Assembly (NCBI RefSeq): GCF_001984575.1
Contig: NZ_LZNS01000001.1
Span: 3,655,881 to 3,719,880 of the forward strand
DNA length: 64,000 nucleotides
Direction of reading: 5' to 3'
Source of the DNA: Streptomyces sp. MP131-18
GTDB taxonomy: Bacteria > Actinomycetota > Actinomycetes > Streptomycetales > Streptomycetaceae
Translations under genes and position numbers: made by a program
Notes under the pieces: model-generated
Seen by the model: only the letters and a program-made list of their open reading frames with translations
Told to the model about the DNA's origin: nothing
The model's database searches: none
In this document: positions 30,465 to 39,433 of the stretch, piece after piece
How positions within the stretch are numbered: position 1 is the stretch's first letter
Layout: every line of letters begins with the position of its first letter

Positions 30465-31453
30465 CAAAGCCCCATCAGACCCATGATCTCGTCCGCAGAG
30501 GCGTCTTCAACCCCCAGCTGAGCACTGCTGCCACCTCGCACCGGCGCCTCGCCCTCGGGCAGCGATGCCGACTGGCCCGAGGCATCGTTCAGTCGCCGAA
30601 CGAGACCACCACTTACCGTGAAGGGCGCCGTCGAGGCCACCTGGCGCAGCGTAGGCGCCTTGATCGTGAAGTCCCGGGCTAGGTTTCGTTGGAGATCGTC
30701 CAGCGACATCGATCCCCCAGCTCCATCGACTTCCTCGGAAACCAACTCTCTGACGGACGTATACCGGCGCATCCCCCAACACCGGAGCGCCCACTCACTC
30801 ACGTCGCTCCGAATGAAACGATCATCCGAGAAGAGCTGGACTTTGAGGGACTCCACGTTCACGTCGCCTCCCATCCGGTCAACCAGCGCCTGGAGAGTAA
30901 GGGGATGCCCAGCCTCCGTCAGGCACAGCTCCGCACGGTCACTCAGCGGTCGGCGACAGCGCCCCTTCTTCGCCCGTGCATTCGCAGCCGGCACGTCGAA
31001 CAACTGCAGCTCTTCCGCAGATTCCGCCGGGGCGAGGGTCCATCCTCCGCCAGCCATGACGATACGACTGTCGGAGAGGAGTTCGCGACGGATCTCGGTC
31101 ACATCACCGCCCTCCGGCAGGTACTGAACGATCTCTGCCTCAGTGAGGGGCCCGGACTCCGCCAACACCGCGACGACCCGGTCGCCTAGCGAGACAGGCG
31201 CCAGCGAGCCGAACGGCGACTGGTCGTCGGCGAGCAGCCAGCCTTGCTGGCTCGCGCGCGCCCGCTGGATTCGTGACACGAGGCGACGAAGGTCAGGGGG
31301 AAGTTGGTCAGCCTGAGTAAGAAGCTCCCCCAGAGTGACACTTCGCCCTAGTCGTTCCACCACATAAGTAGCGAGAGCCCCCAAAGCAGACACCAGCGAA
31401 GCTGACGGAGCATCTGGTGAACTCCATTCAGATTCATTGTCACCCAGCGCCAT
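30464..31453 (-). CDS. Tandem winged-helix protein, first gene of dnd-linked operon
   Basis: Protein of 329 residues of unknown function. It seems to have three winged-helix-like units. The first reads SGPLTEAEIVQYLPEGGDV, about 95-140. The second reads GHPLTLQALVDRMGG then LFSDDRFIR, about 190-240. The third reads MSLDDLQRNLARDF, about 255-300. The N-terminal third is helical (LVSALGALATYVVERLG). Such arrays recall sigma-region or HARE-like DNA-binding modules. ATG 31,453 was chosen because the upstream extension is low-complexity. It heads the operon that ends at 25,579; its promoter lies in 31,454-31,707, now bordered by an IS. Confidence 0.7.
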   Translation of the reverse strand: MALGDNESEWSSPDAPSASLVSALGALATYVVERLGRSVTLGELLTQADQLPPDLRRLVSRIQRARASQQGWLLADDQSPFGSLAPVSLGDRVVAVLAESGPLTEAEIVQYLPEGGDVTEIRRELLSDSRIVMAGGGWTLAPAESAEELQLFDVPAANARAKKGRCRRPLSDRAELCLTEAGHPLTLQALVDRMGGDVNVESLKVQLFSDDRFIRSDVSEWALRCWGMRRYTSVRELVSEEVDGAGGSMSLDDLQRNLARDFTIKAPTLRQVASTAPFTVSGGLVRRLNDASGQSASLPEGEAPVRGGSSAQLGVEDASADEIMGLMGL

Positions 31454-31707
31454 CACCCGCCGAGCATACGACCTCACAGGCGCACTCGGCTCCCAGCGAA
31501 GGTGCTCCCGGCGCTGGAGGGCCACCGGTTTACCCGCGCATCACGGCGGCAAGGACCTCCTCGACAGCAGTCTGCATGCGCGCGTCAACACCTGATGTGT
31601 GCCATCAGATCGTATGCACTGCAGCCCATACGCTGCGAAGGCACTCCCTGCGGAGGTTCTCGTCCAAGGGGGAGCGCCCCGGTCCGGCAGTCGACTGACG
31701 GCGTTTA

Positions 31708-32606
31708 GAGCTCGTAACACGATCTTGTTGAACTGCCCTGGTAGGCCGTGACCGGTGTGACGATTCGGCCGTTCGAGATGGTGTGACTACCCGGCCGTGG
31801 ATCGTGGACGATGACCTGTGGGCGCTGATCGAGCCGCTCCTGCCGCCCTGGCCCGAGAAGGCTCCCGGTCCACAGCCCGTGCCGGACCGGCTGTGCCTGC
31901 AGGGCATCCTCTATGTCCTGTACAACGACATCGCCTGGCAACTGCTCCCCCTTGAGCTGGGGTTCGGCTCTGGCCAGACCTGCTGGCGGCGCCTCGAGCG
32001 CTGGCAGCAGGCCGGAGTCTTCGACCAACTGCACCGCGTCCTGCTCGCCAGGCTGCACGCAGCCGGCGAGCTGGACTGGTCCAGAGCATGCGTCGACGGT
32101 TCCCACGTCCGCGCCAAAAAGGGGGAGCCGACACCGGTCCGTCGCCGGTCGACCGGCGGAAGACGGGCAGCAAACACCACCTGATCTGCGACGGACGCGG
32201 CACCCCGCTCAAGGTCATCACCACCGCGGCCAACGTCAACGACGTCACCCAGACCCTCGCCCTGGTCGACGGAGTCCCGCCCGTCGCCGGCCGCCCGCGC
32301 CGACCCCGCCGGCGCCCCGAGGTCCTCCTCGGAGACAAGGGCTACGACTCCAACCCCAACCGCCGCGAACTGCGCAAACGCCGGATCCTGCCGGTCATCT
32401 CCCGCAAGGGCAGCCCGAACATCAAGGGCCTGGGCAAGCTCCGCTACGTCGTCGAGCAGACCTTCGCCCTCCTCCACCAGTTCAAGCACCTCGCCGTCCG
32501 CTGGGAACGCCGCACCGAGCTCCACGACGCCTTCGCCTCCCTCGCCTGCAGCCTCATCTGCTGGAGACGCTTCAAGAAGGCCAACTCATGATCGTGTTAC
32601 AAGCTC
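31708..32606. mobile_element. IS5-family insertion sequence (899 bp)
   Basis: Terminal inverted repeats GAGCTCGTAACACGATC (left) and its complement with one mismatch (right), flanked by TTA target duplications (31,705-31,707 and 32,607-32,609). Contains one transposase read by a frameshift. It splits the divergent intergenic region between the winged-helix operon and the DUF262 gene, ending 41 bases before the latter. Confidence 0.88.
31783..32591 (+). CDS. IS5-family transposase, two overlapping frames
   Basis: Frame 1 (31,783-32,184) encodes the DNA-binding part and first catalytic Asp (IVDDDLWALIEPLLPPWP; ACVDGSHVRAKKG). Frame 2, open from 32,088 to 32,591, continues KTGSKHHLICDG, the second Asp in LGDKGYDSN, and the Glu in VVEQTFALLHQFK. 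The frames meet at the run AAAAAGGGGG near 32,116-32,125, the usual programmed frameshift site in this IS group, so the enzyme may be active. Confidence 0.82.
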
Positions 32607-32647
32607 TTAGGAGGATCCTTTCAGATCTCCGCAGTTAGACTGCACTC

Positions 32648-34363
32648 ATGGCGTCGCGTCACGGTACTACCACACTCCAACTCAACCTCCGTGGCATGGG
32701 GGAAATCTTGCGGAACGACCGGCTCACCGTGCCCCAGTTCCAGCGTGCCTACTGCTGGAAGGTGGACGAGGCGGTTAAGGACTACTGGATGGACTTGAGC
32801 CGCGCAGTCCGCGCGGGTGCGGATGAGGAGTACTTCTTCGGCACAATCGTCCTCACCCAGGACGGCCCTGAAGACCGCAAGAAGATCATCGATGGCCAGC
32901 AGCGGCTCGTTACGTCCTCACTCCTGATCGCCGCCATCCGCGACGAGTTGCATCGCCTGGGCCACACCCGCGCGCAACTCATCGGCGACGAGTTCCTCGC
33001 GAGCCAGGCATGGGATGCCGAGGGAACAGAGCCACACCTCAAGCTCAATGAGGACGACAACCCGACCTTCCACGGCATCGTCACCCGTAGCACCCTGCCT
33101 GCCTCTCCCGCAAAGCGGACTGACTCAGATATCGTCAAGGCGTACTGCTACTTCCGTGATCGGCTCGCTGAGCTTAGCGAGCGGTATGGCGCGGAGGCCT
33201 CAGATGAGCTCCTCAAGTGGGTCAAGTACGTCCAGCAGCGCGCGCAACTCGCCGTCGTCGAAACCCCCTCCGAAGGCGAGGCGTACGTCATCTTCGAGAC
33301 CCTCAATAACCGCGGTGCCGACCTGACCACTGCCGACCTGTTGAAGAATCATCTGTTTGGTGCAGCTAAGCTGCACCTCGACTCGGTGCGTAACAACTGG
33401 CACAAGGCTATCGGTGCGCTTTCCCTGACGGCGCCCAATGACAAGTTCACTAAGTTCCTGCGACACTACTGGAGCTCGCGAGTAGGTAAGATTACCGAGC
33501 GGGACCTGTACGCAAAGATGCGCGAACGGGTGACACGCAGTCAGGAAGCACTCACCTTTTCGGAAGAACTCCTCACAGCCGCACGCATCTACGCTGCCTT
33601 GTCCGATCCCAGCCATGAGATTTGGACCGAGAAATGCTCTGCCCGTCGACCGGCACTCGATACTCTTGCCCTTTTCAATCTAGTCCCCAATAAGATCCTG
33701 CTACTCGCAGCCGTTGAACATCTACCACCCGTACAGATAGAGAAGCTACTGAGAGCAATGATCAGCTGGTCTGTCCGCGGTATGATTACGGGCGGAATAA
33801 ACCGGGGTCGCTACGAAGATCTCTACTCGCAGGTTGCCGTAAGTATCCGCCGAGGAAAGACCACAACAGTCTCCCAGATTCGCGATCGTCTTAACGACCT
33901 CATCCCGCCCGACAGCGACTTCAAGGCACAGTTCACCCTGGCCACGTTGGGACGCGGCGACGCAAGCAAGATCGCTAGGTACTACTTGAGCGCCTTGGAA
34001 AAGAGCTGCAAGAAGGAGCAGCAACCCGAGTTCGTTCCGAACGATAACCCGAACGAAGTCAATCTGGAGCACGTTTACCCACAAAACGCGGTGGCGGAGG
34101 ACTGGTCTGACTTCATCGCCGAAAGCGGTGACCGGGAGGACGCTGACAGGTGGATCTATCGCCTCGGCAACATGGTGCTGATGCCGGCCGGCTCCAACTC
34201 CCGCCTCGGCAACAAAGCATTCAAAGAAAAGGCTCAGGTCTTCCAGCACTCACAGCTCACCTTGACTCGCGAAGTCGGCGAGAGTGCGACATGGACTCCA
34301 GAGGCGATCCACAGGAGGCAGGAACACCTGGCGACACTGGCAGTTCGCACCTGGCCCAAGTGA
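32648..34363 (+). CDS. DUF262/DUF1524 (GmrSD/SspE-like) restriction nuclease
   Basis: Protein of 571 residues. The N-terminal DUF262 domain has the NTP-binding VPQFQRAYCW and IIDGQQRLVT (DGQQR at 82-86) and FETLNNRGADLTTADLLKNHLF. The C-terminal DUF1524 HNH-type nuclease has NLEHVYPQN (about 474) and RLGNMVLMPAGSNSRLGN (about 505). The same two-domain plan is found in SspE, which cuts or nicks foreign DNA and is stimulated by phosphorothioate, and in GmrSD and BrxU. Its place beside dndE suggests it senses Dnd modification (inferred). An IS lies 41 bases upstream. It converges with dndE after 36 bases. Confidence 0.85.
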   Translation: MASRHGTTTLQLNLRGMGEILRNDRLTVPQFQRAYCWKVDEAVKDYWMDLSRAVRAGADEEYFFGTIVLTQDGPEDRKKIIDGQQRLVTSSLLIAAIRDELHRLGHTRAQLIGDEFLASQAWDAEGTEPHLKLNEDDNPTFHGIVTRSTLPASPAKRTDSDIVKAYCYFRDRLAELSERYGAEASDELLKWVKYVQQRAQLAVVETPSEGEAYVIFETLNNRGADLTTADLLKNHLFGAAKLHLDSVRNNWHKAIGALSLTAPNDKFTKFLRHYWSSRVGKITERDLYAKMRERVTRSQEALTFSEELLTAARIYAALSDPSHEIWTEKCSARRPALDTLALFNLVPNKILLLAAVEHLPPVQIEKLLRAMISWSVRGMITGGINRGRYEDLYSQVAVSIRRGKTTTVSQIRDRLNDLIPPDSDFKAQFTLATLGRGDASKIARYYLSALEKSCKKEQQPEFVPNDNPNEVNLEHVYPQNAVAEDWSDFIAESGDREDADRWIYRLGNMVLMPAGSNSRLGNKAFKEKAQVFQHSQLTLTREVGESATWTPEAIHRRQEHLATLAVRTWPK

Positions 34364-34399
34364 CGCGGACGCGCATCTCCTAGACGCGCGCCCCACGGA

Positions 34400-34777
34400 T
34401 CACGCCACGGCGGTAGCTACCAATTCTCGGATTGTCCGCACTTCTTTATTGCCGGCTAGGTAGCCGACGCCGCGGTGGAGATGGACGGTGAGGGTGTGGC
34501 TGAGCGACTTGTCGTCGACGGGCAGCCCGTCTGTTGCGCAGCGCTGTTTGAGGAGTGCGAGATAGACGTGGGCGTGTGTGCCGGCGAAGGTGCGCCAGTC
34601 CATCTCGACGTTGGAGTCTGTGACGATCTCCTTGACCAGCGGGGTTGATGAGTCTCGGAGAGAGACAACCAGCGCCCAGCGGCAGAGCACGTTCCAGTTT
34701 TTGATGCCGGTGGTGCGCTTGAGGCGGATGAGTTGGTCTCGTGCGGTCTGGGAAAGGCGGATGGTGTCAAGCGACAT
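34400..34777 (-). CDS. dndE: DndE phosphorothioation protein
   Basis: Small DNA-binding subunit of the DndCDE modification complex, 125 residues, matching the DndE family length. It begins MSLDTIRLSQTARDQLIRLKRTTGI with NVLCRWALVVSLRD and ends HLHRGVGYLAGN. DndE is thought to form a tetramer that binds nicked DNA. Its start overlaps the dndD stop by 11 bases. Confidence 0.9.
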   Translation of the reverse strand: MSLDTIRLSQTARDQLIRLKRTTGIKNWNVLCRWALVVSLRDSSTPLVKEIVTDSNVEMDWRTFAGTHAHVYLALLKQRCATDGLPVDDKSLSHTLTVHLHRGVGYLAGNKEVRTIRELVATAVA

Positions 34778-36758
34778 GTGCTGCTCCTGAGGTCCACCAG
34801 TAGCCGGGTTCCACGGATGTGGTGAACGTGGCGTCGTCGTGGACGAGGGTGTAGGTACGAGCGATGGATGGCTCGAGCCTTTGGAGGAGCTCCTCGTCGA
34901 TCTCCTCGTCCGTGGAAAGCAGCAGGACCTGGTGGCTGGCCTTGGGAAAGTACCTGTCGACGAGGTGCTCGCGGTGACCGCTGTCCAGGCGACCGAGCGG
35001 AGTGTCGATGACGCTGGGCAATCGGTTGCCGGCCACGCGCGCGAGTCCCCAGAGCAGGGAGATGGCGAGGAGTTGACGTTCGCCGGCGCTCAGGCGGCCA
35101 GGGTCCAGGGGTTCACCATCGGCTCCGACCAGGGTGAACTGGAACTTCTGGGTGTCGATGTTGAGGTTTTTGACAAGGCCGTTCTTCCGCATCAGCTGGG
35201 AGAAGCTCTGCAGAACAGCGACCTCGAGTTTGGCGATGCGCCGTTGCAGCAGCAGGTCCTTGAACTTGGCCAATACAGCGCGCTGCCGGTCACAGTGATC
35301 GATGATCCGCTCGGTCTCCTCCACCCTTACGAGGCTCTTAACTCGCTCATCATGAGCGCGCTCAAGCTGTTGTTGGAGGCCGGTGCGTCGGTTCTTGCTT
35401 GCCTCGTACCCTTCCACGGCTCTTTCGAGGTTGGCCTGGGACGTTCGTAGAGCGTCACGTGCCTCATCGCGTTCTTCGAGGCGGCTGGCGATGAGTTCTG
35501 CCTCGGGTACGCCGGCCAGCTGGCGTTCGACGTCCTCGACGGTGACTGCTTGCTCCGCGGCCTGCTGGAGAAGTTCCTCGGCGCGCCGCTGTTCGAGCGC
35601 GATGATCGAGTCGATGGCTGCGAGCTGAGCTGCCCCCTCAGGGGAGAGGTTGAGGACGCGCTCGGTCTGGCTGGCTACTTCTCGGTCTCGTCGGTCGGCT
35701 TGGAGGTGCTTGATCAGTCGTTGGCGCTCGCCCTCGGAGAGGTTCTGGCCGACCTGGTCCAGGAGTTGCCGGTCTCGGCGTGTGAGCACGTCGAGGACTT
35801 GGGCTGCCGTGTTCGCTTCGTCCTCGATAGCGGCTTGCTTGCGCAGTGCGCCGATCTGGTCCCCAGCTAGTCGCAGCGGGAGGGCGCCCGCCGCGAGGTT
35901 GATCAGAGCCTCTTCGGTAGTGCCTAGCTGCTTGGTGACCTGGTCGCGGCGCTGCTCCAGTTCGGCGCGGCGGTGATAAAGTACGCCGCCATCCTTTTCG
36001 AAGTCGTGCTCGGCCTTCTCCAGCCTGAGCTTGGCGCGGTCGACTTCCGAGCGGATCTTGCCGACCCTGTCGTTGGCGCTATCCACCTCTTGCTCGATGG
36101 AGTTGATCTGCTCTTTCAGTTCGCCGATCCGTGCCAGCGCCTGTTGGTCGGCTTCGGTAATCTTCGTGCGCCGCTGGAGCGCGAGCAGGTCGGTGCGCAG
36201 TTGCTCGGCGGTGTTGACGCCAAGCAGCGATCGAACGGCGGATTCGATCACCGCGGAGGCGCGGTCGGGGTCGGCCAGCGATTCGACCTTCTCACCGTCG
36301 AAGAAGAAGAGGGAGCCGATCTCCAGGGGTAGGAGGTCTTCGACGTGGTCGGCCCACCCTTCGCTGGTGGCTTTCTGGAACTTGCCGTCAACCTTCACGT
36401 TGACGTACTCGTGTAGGGTCTTGCCGCTCGCTGACCAGCTGCGGATGAGCGTGTACAGGCGTTCTTCACCTTCGACGGTGATGGAGAACTCGAGGGTGAT
36501 GGCTGCACCGCGCTTTGGGTCGGTCTGGCGGTTAATGGACTCACGGAGGAATGCCTCGTAGGAGCGGTTGCCTCGGCTGCTGCAGCGCGCGCGGGGGCCG
36601 TAGAGCGCGAGCTGGATGGCGTCGAGCAGCGTCGTCTTACCGCATCCGTTCAGTCCGCCGACCAGCACGACCGGCTTGCCGGGTTGCGTGGTCAGGTCGA
36701 GGGTCTGCGTGCCTCGGTAGGCTCCGAAGTCTTCGAGGGTGATGTTATGCAGAAGCAT
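34767..36758 (-). CDS. dndD: DndD SMC-like ATPase of phosphorothioation
   Basis: ATPase of 663 residues, believed to provide DNA nicking or opening energy for sulfur insertion. Walker A GLNGCGKTTLL is at about 35-45, LFFFDGEKVESL near 150, and long coiled coils occupy about 200-530. LSAGERQLLAISLLW (signature) and DTPLGRLDSGHR (Walker B region) follow. Unlike the paralogue at 26,046 it has no Cys hinge. It overlaps dndC by 14 bases, within dndB-C-D-E. Confidence 0.93.
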   Translation of the reverse strand: MLLHNITLEDFGAYRGTQTLDLTTQPGKPVVLVGGLNGCGKTTLLDAIQLALYGPRARCSSRGNRSYEAFLRESINRQTDPKRGAAITLEFSITVEGEERLYTLIRSWSASGKTLHEYVNVKVDGKFQKATSEGWADHVEDLLPLEIGSLFFFDGEKVESLADPDRASAVIESAVRSLLGVNTAEQLRTDLLALQRRTKITEADQQALARIGELKEQINSIEQEVDSANDRVGKIRSEVDRAKLRLEKAEHDFEKDGGVLYHRRAELEQRRDQVTKQLGTTEEALINLAAGALPLRLAGDQIGALRKQAAIEDEANTAAQVLDVLTRRDRQLLDQVGQNLSEGERQRLIKHLQADRRDREVASQTERVLNLSPEGAAQLAAIDSIIALEQRRAEELLQQAAEQAVTVEDVERQLAGVPEAELIASRLEERDEARDALRTSQANLERAVEGYEASKNRRTGLQQQLERAHDERVKSLVRVEETERIIDHCDRQRAVLAKFKDLLLQRRIAKLEVAVLQSFSQLMRKNGLVKNLNIDTQKFQFTLVGADGEPLDPGRLSAGERQLLAISLLWGLARVAGNRLPSVIDTPLGRLDSGHREHLVDRYFPKASHQVLLLSTDEEIDEELLQRLEPSIARTYTLVHDDATFTTSVEPGYWWTSGAAHVA

Positions 36759-38241
36759 CGGTGTTCTCGTCGTCCTTGGTCAGGGACAGTTGAGCGGGGA
36801 TCTCTTCACGCAGCTGCTTCTTGCGCAGAGCGAAGTCGTGGGCGTCTTCCTTGTTATTGAAGAAGCCTCGCTTAATGGTCGTTTCCAGGGCATCGAACAG
36901 CCCGGCGCGGCGGGTCATGGTGCGAAACTTGCGCTCCACGGCCAGGAGCTCGCGAGCGGTGGTGAAGAGGAGTTCGTCGCCCTCGCATGCTTCGCGCAGG
37001 AGGTCGATCTCGTCCGCGCCGATGGCCAGGTGCTCGTCCAGAGGACGACCGGGGAAGTCTTCACCCGTCTCCTCCTTGTAGATTCGGGGAAGCGAATCCT
37101 CGACCTCGTGCTTCTCGAAAACCCAGAGGCGACGGATCTCGTGCAGTTCGGGCATGGTGATCAGCTCGATACCACGCACGTGTTCAGGTGCGTTCTGACC
37201 GATCCAGGTCTGGGCCTGAAGCAGCTCGCGCAGCCAGGTTTCTCGAGCTTGCTGCGTGTACGGCCCGTGGACGATCCGGTCCCCGAAGAGCTGGACCTTG
37301 CCGTTCATCTTGCGGAAGTCCCGCAGGTGGGTGTCGTCGGCCACATCCAGCTTGTTCCGGAGGTCCAGAAGTGGTTGCATCCACTCCTTCTCCTCGTCGT
37401 TCTGGATCATGGCAGCCATCGACTTGTCCTGCTCGACAAGCGTGCAGGTCCAGCAGCCGAAGCGGCTGTCGCCGCACGAGGGAGTAGTGTCGTCCACCAC
37501 AAGAGGGCATTCAGAGTCCTCCGAGGCGGACTGATACATGTTCATCAAGTCCTTGTTAGAGTATCCCCAAGGATTATCCTGCTGCATGAGGAAGGTCCAC
37601 ACTTCGTCGTTTGACCAGTCCTCGATGGGGCTGTAAACGAGCGAATTCGGCAGGTTGCCGTTCGGCGACAGACGGTCACGTACCCGCCGTTTCTCGTGCT
37701 TCGCCATCGTCTTGGCGCGAATCTGGCTCTCCTGCTTGCGGATGCCCAACACGAGGATCGCTTCACCGTGGCGCCGCACAACGTTGCGGATGAACTTGTT
37801 GGATGGCTTGATCTTCATCCGCTCGGTGCACCAGCGAAACTTGGGACGCGGCGCGGGATAGCCGCGCCCGATCAAACCGACCCAGAACGTTTCCTTCACA
37901 TCGGGGATCAGCCTGTGGGATTCGATGGGCAGTCCCTGGGCAGCAGCGGCCTGGCTCATCGTCTCCAGCGATTGGGTGACCCAGGACGCGACGATGGGGT
38001 TCTCGACGAGCGTGTCCGTGGAGATCACGTACACGCGCTTGGTGCGCTGCTCCTCGGGCAGCTCCTTCAGCGCGTGCCACACCAGCTGGAGTACCGCGGT
38101 GGAGTCCTTGCCGCCGCTGTACCCAACGACCCAGGGCACCTGGTCCGCGGTATAGAGCTCACGGATCTCCGCAGCGAGCTCGGCGACGACATCGTTGAGA
38201 CTGCTGCCGGCGAACAGAGCGTTTCGGGTCGGGGTACTCAT
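36745..38241 (-). CDS. dndC: DndC PAPS-reductase-like sulfurtransferase
   Basis: Fe-S, ATP-pyrophosphatase-type enzyme of 498 residues that activates and transfers sulfur to the DNA backbone. PP-loop YSGGKDSTAVLQL is near residue 45, the IIRC-like RWCTERMKIKP near 145 and a cysteine cluster CGDSRFGCWTCTLVEQDKS near 260 (Fe-S ligands). ATG 38,241 overlaps the dndB stop (ATGA). Longer upstream frames give unrelated sequence. Confidence 0.95.
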   Translation of the reverse strand: MSTPTRNALFAGSSLNDVVAELAAEIRELYTADQVPWVVGYSGGKDSTAVLQLVWHALKELPEEQRTKRVYVISTDTLVENPIVASWVTQSLETMSQAAAAQGLPIESHRLIPDVKETFWVGLIGRGYPAPRPKFRWCTERMKIKPSNKFIRNVVRRHGEAILVLGIRKQESQIRAKTMAKHEKRRVRDRLSPNGNLPNSLVYSPIEDWSNDEVWTFLMQQDNPWGYSNKDLMNMYQSASEDSECPLVVDDTTPSCGDSRFGCWTCTLVEQDKSMAAMIQNDEEKEWMQPLLDLRNKLDVADDTHLRDFRKMNGKVQLFGDRIVHGPYTQQARETWLRELLQAQTWIGQNAPEHVRGIELITMPELHEIRRLWVFEKHEVEDSLPRIYKEETGEDFPGRPLDEHLAIGADEIDLLREACEGDELLFTTARELLAVERKFRTMTRRAGLFDALETTIKRGFFNNKEDAHDFALRKKQLREEIPAQLSLTKDDENTDASA

Positions 38242-39344
38242 GCCTCTCCTCGCTGGTAGGCGTCTTCGGCGCGCTGCTCTTCCGGGCTGAGCGGTAGACC
38301 GAGCGCGTGCCGGAGGAAGTTCACGGTCAAGGTGACCTGCGTGTGGCTCTTCGAGACGCGACCGCCGATGATCGCTCGTCCTTCCCACGCTGCGTTGGAT
38401 CTCGCCCAGTCAACAGCCAACAGACCTTCAAGTCGCGGACTCCACGCCTGGGCGTCAACCGAGTCGCGCAGCAGAGTGTTCCCAACGCGGCCCAGCGCAT
38501 GCAGGGCGATGCCGTGACTGTGGATGTACTCGCGGCGCACCTCAGGGGCGGTCATGGCGCGCTTGCGGACCATCTGCCACTCCGGGAGTAGCGTGTCGAT
38601 CCTCTCCCAGAATGCCAGTGCCACCTCCTCAGCCGCCTTCTTCTTCAGTTTCAGTCCATTCAGGAGGGCCTGGTTGGCCGAGTGAAGGGCACTGAGCGTG
38701 AACAGCTTGCCGGAGCGTGCGGACAACGTGCTGCTGGCCATCTCCACATGCTGCTTGAAAACCGGCGACTTCAGGGCTAGAAGTCTGGTCAGCGCCGCAA
38801 GATCGTCCCGTTGGTCGTACAGCACGCCGATGGAACGCGAGGGGCGCACCGCGTGCCGGTTCAGGTCAGCAAACATCTGCTGACAGCGGGCGAGCCCGGC
38901 ATCGTGGAAGAACACCACGGCGATGGTCTCATCTCCGAGATCGGGATTGTCCTTGAGCGCGAGCTCAATGGCGGCGCGGCGGTGCTGGCCGTCGTTGATA
39001 AGGAAGCGTGCGGCCATGGGGACGCGGATCTGACCGGCGCGCATCGCCGCGCCTTCACCGCCGATGGTCTCGAAGACGACGTCACCGTCGATGGATGCGG
39101 TAAGGGCGCTGAACACGTAATCGTCCGGATTGTCCAAGATGTACCGAGACAGAGCCGGCAGTCTTCCCTTGTTCAGCACTCGCTGGGCGCGCACCTCGGG
39201 GGCAATCTCATCCTCGTCGAAGAGGAAGATCTTGGGGATCAGCCGCAGGGGGCACATCGAGACGAAGTACTCACGCCCTGCCTGCACCCCTCGGATGGCA
39301 GGGAAGACATACTCGAACCCGACCGATGTTGCGTCGCCCGCCAC
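38238..39344 (-). CDS. dndB: DndB regulator of phosphorothioation
   Basis: Protein of 368 residues that tunes modification and, in other hosts, represses the dnd operon. The DGQHR motif is at 118-122 (FLINDGQHRRAAIEL), with FADLNRHAVRPS and a C-terminal VTLTVNFLRHALG. GTG 39,344 follows AAGGGG. It is divergent from dndA across 89 bases that contain a palindrome (39,382-39,403), a plausible DndB or other regulator target. Confidence 0.93.
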   Translation of the reverse strand: MAGDATSVGFEYVFPAIRGVQAGREYFVSMCPLRLIPKIFLFDEDEIAPEVRAQRVLNKGRLPALSRYILDNPDDYVFSALTASIDGDVVFETIGGEGAAMRAGQIRVPMAARFLINDGQHRRAAIELALKDNPDLGDETIAVVFFHDAGLARCQQMFADLNRHAVRPSRSIGVLYDQRDDLAALTRLLALKSPVFKQHVEMASSTLSARSGKLFTLSALHSANQALLNGLKLKKKAAEEVALAFWERIDTLLPEWQMVRKRAMTAPEVRREYIHSHGIALHALGRVGNTLLRDSVDAQAWSPRLEGLLAVDWARSNAAWEGRAIIGGRVSKSHTQVTLTVNFLRHALGLPLSPEEQRAEDAYQRGEA

Positions 39345-39381
39345 GAGTACCCCTTCTCTCTCACCAACGCCACTACGTGTT

Positions 39382-39403
39382 GTACGTTATATCAGAGACG
39401 TAC
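39382..39403. promoter_or_regulatory. Palindrome between dndB and dndA
   Basis: Inverted repeat GTACGT-N10-ACGTAC in the divergent promoter region. Salmonella DndB is reported, from memory, to bind a TACG/CGTA palindrome with a fixed spacer; here the TACG and CGTA halves are 12 bases apart. It is a candidate operator for DndB autoregulation. Confidence 0.5.
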
Positions 39404-39433
39404 GAACGTGAAGTTGGGCGAGAGGGCTCAAGC

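Noticed and set aside
25579..31453. Reading this operon as DndF-DndG-DndH
   Set aside because: No HerA/FtsK-type translocase or DndF/G-like pattern seen; the domains are winged helix, PLD-SF2 helicase and SMC.
32648..34363. Part of a BREX system (BrxU)
   Set aside because: No brxA/B/C/L/Z or pglX genes nearby; only the DUF262/DUF1524 plan is shared.
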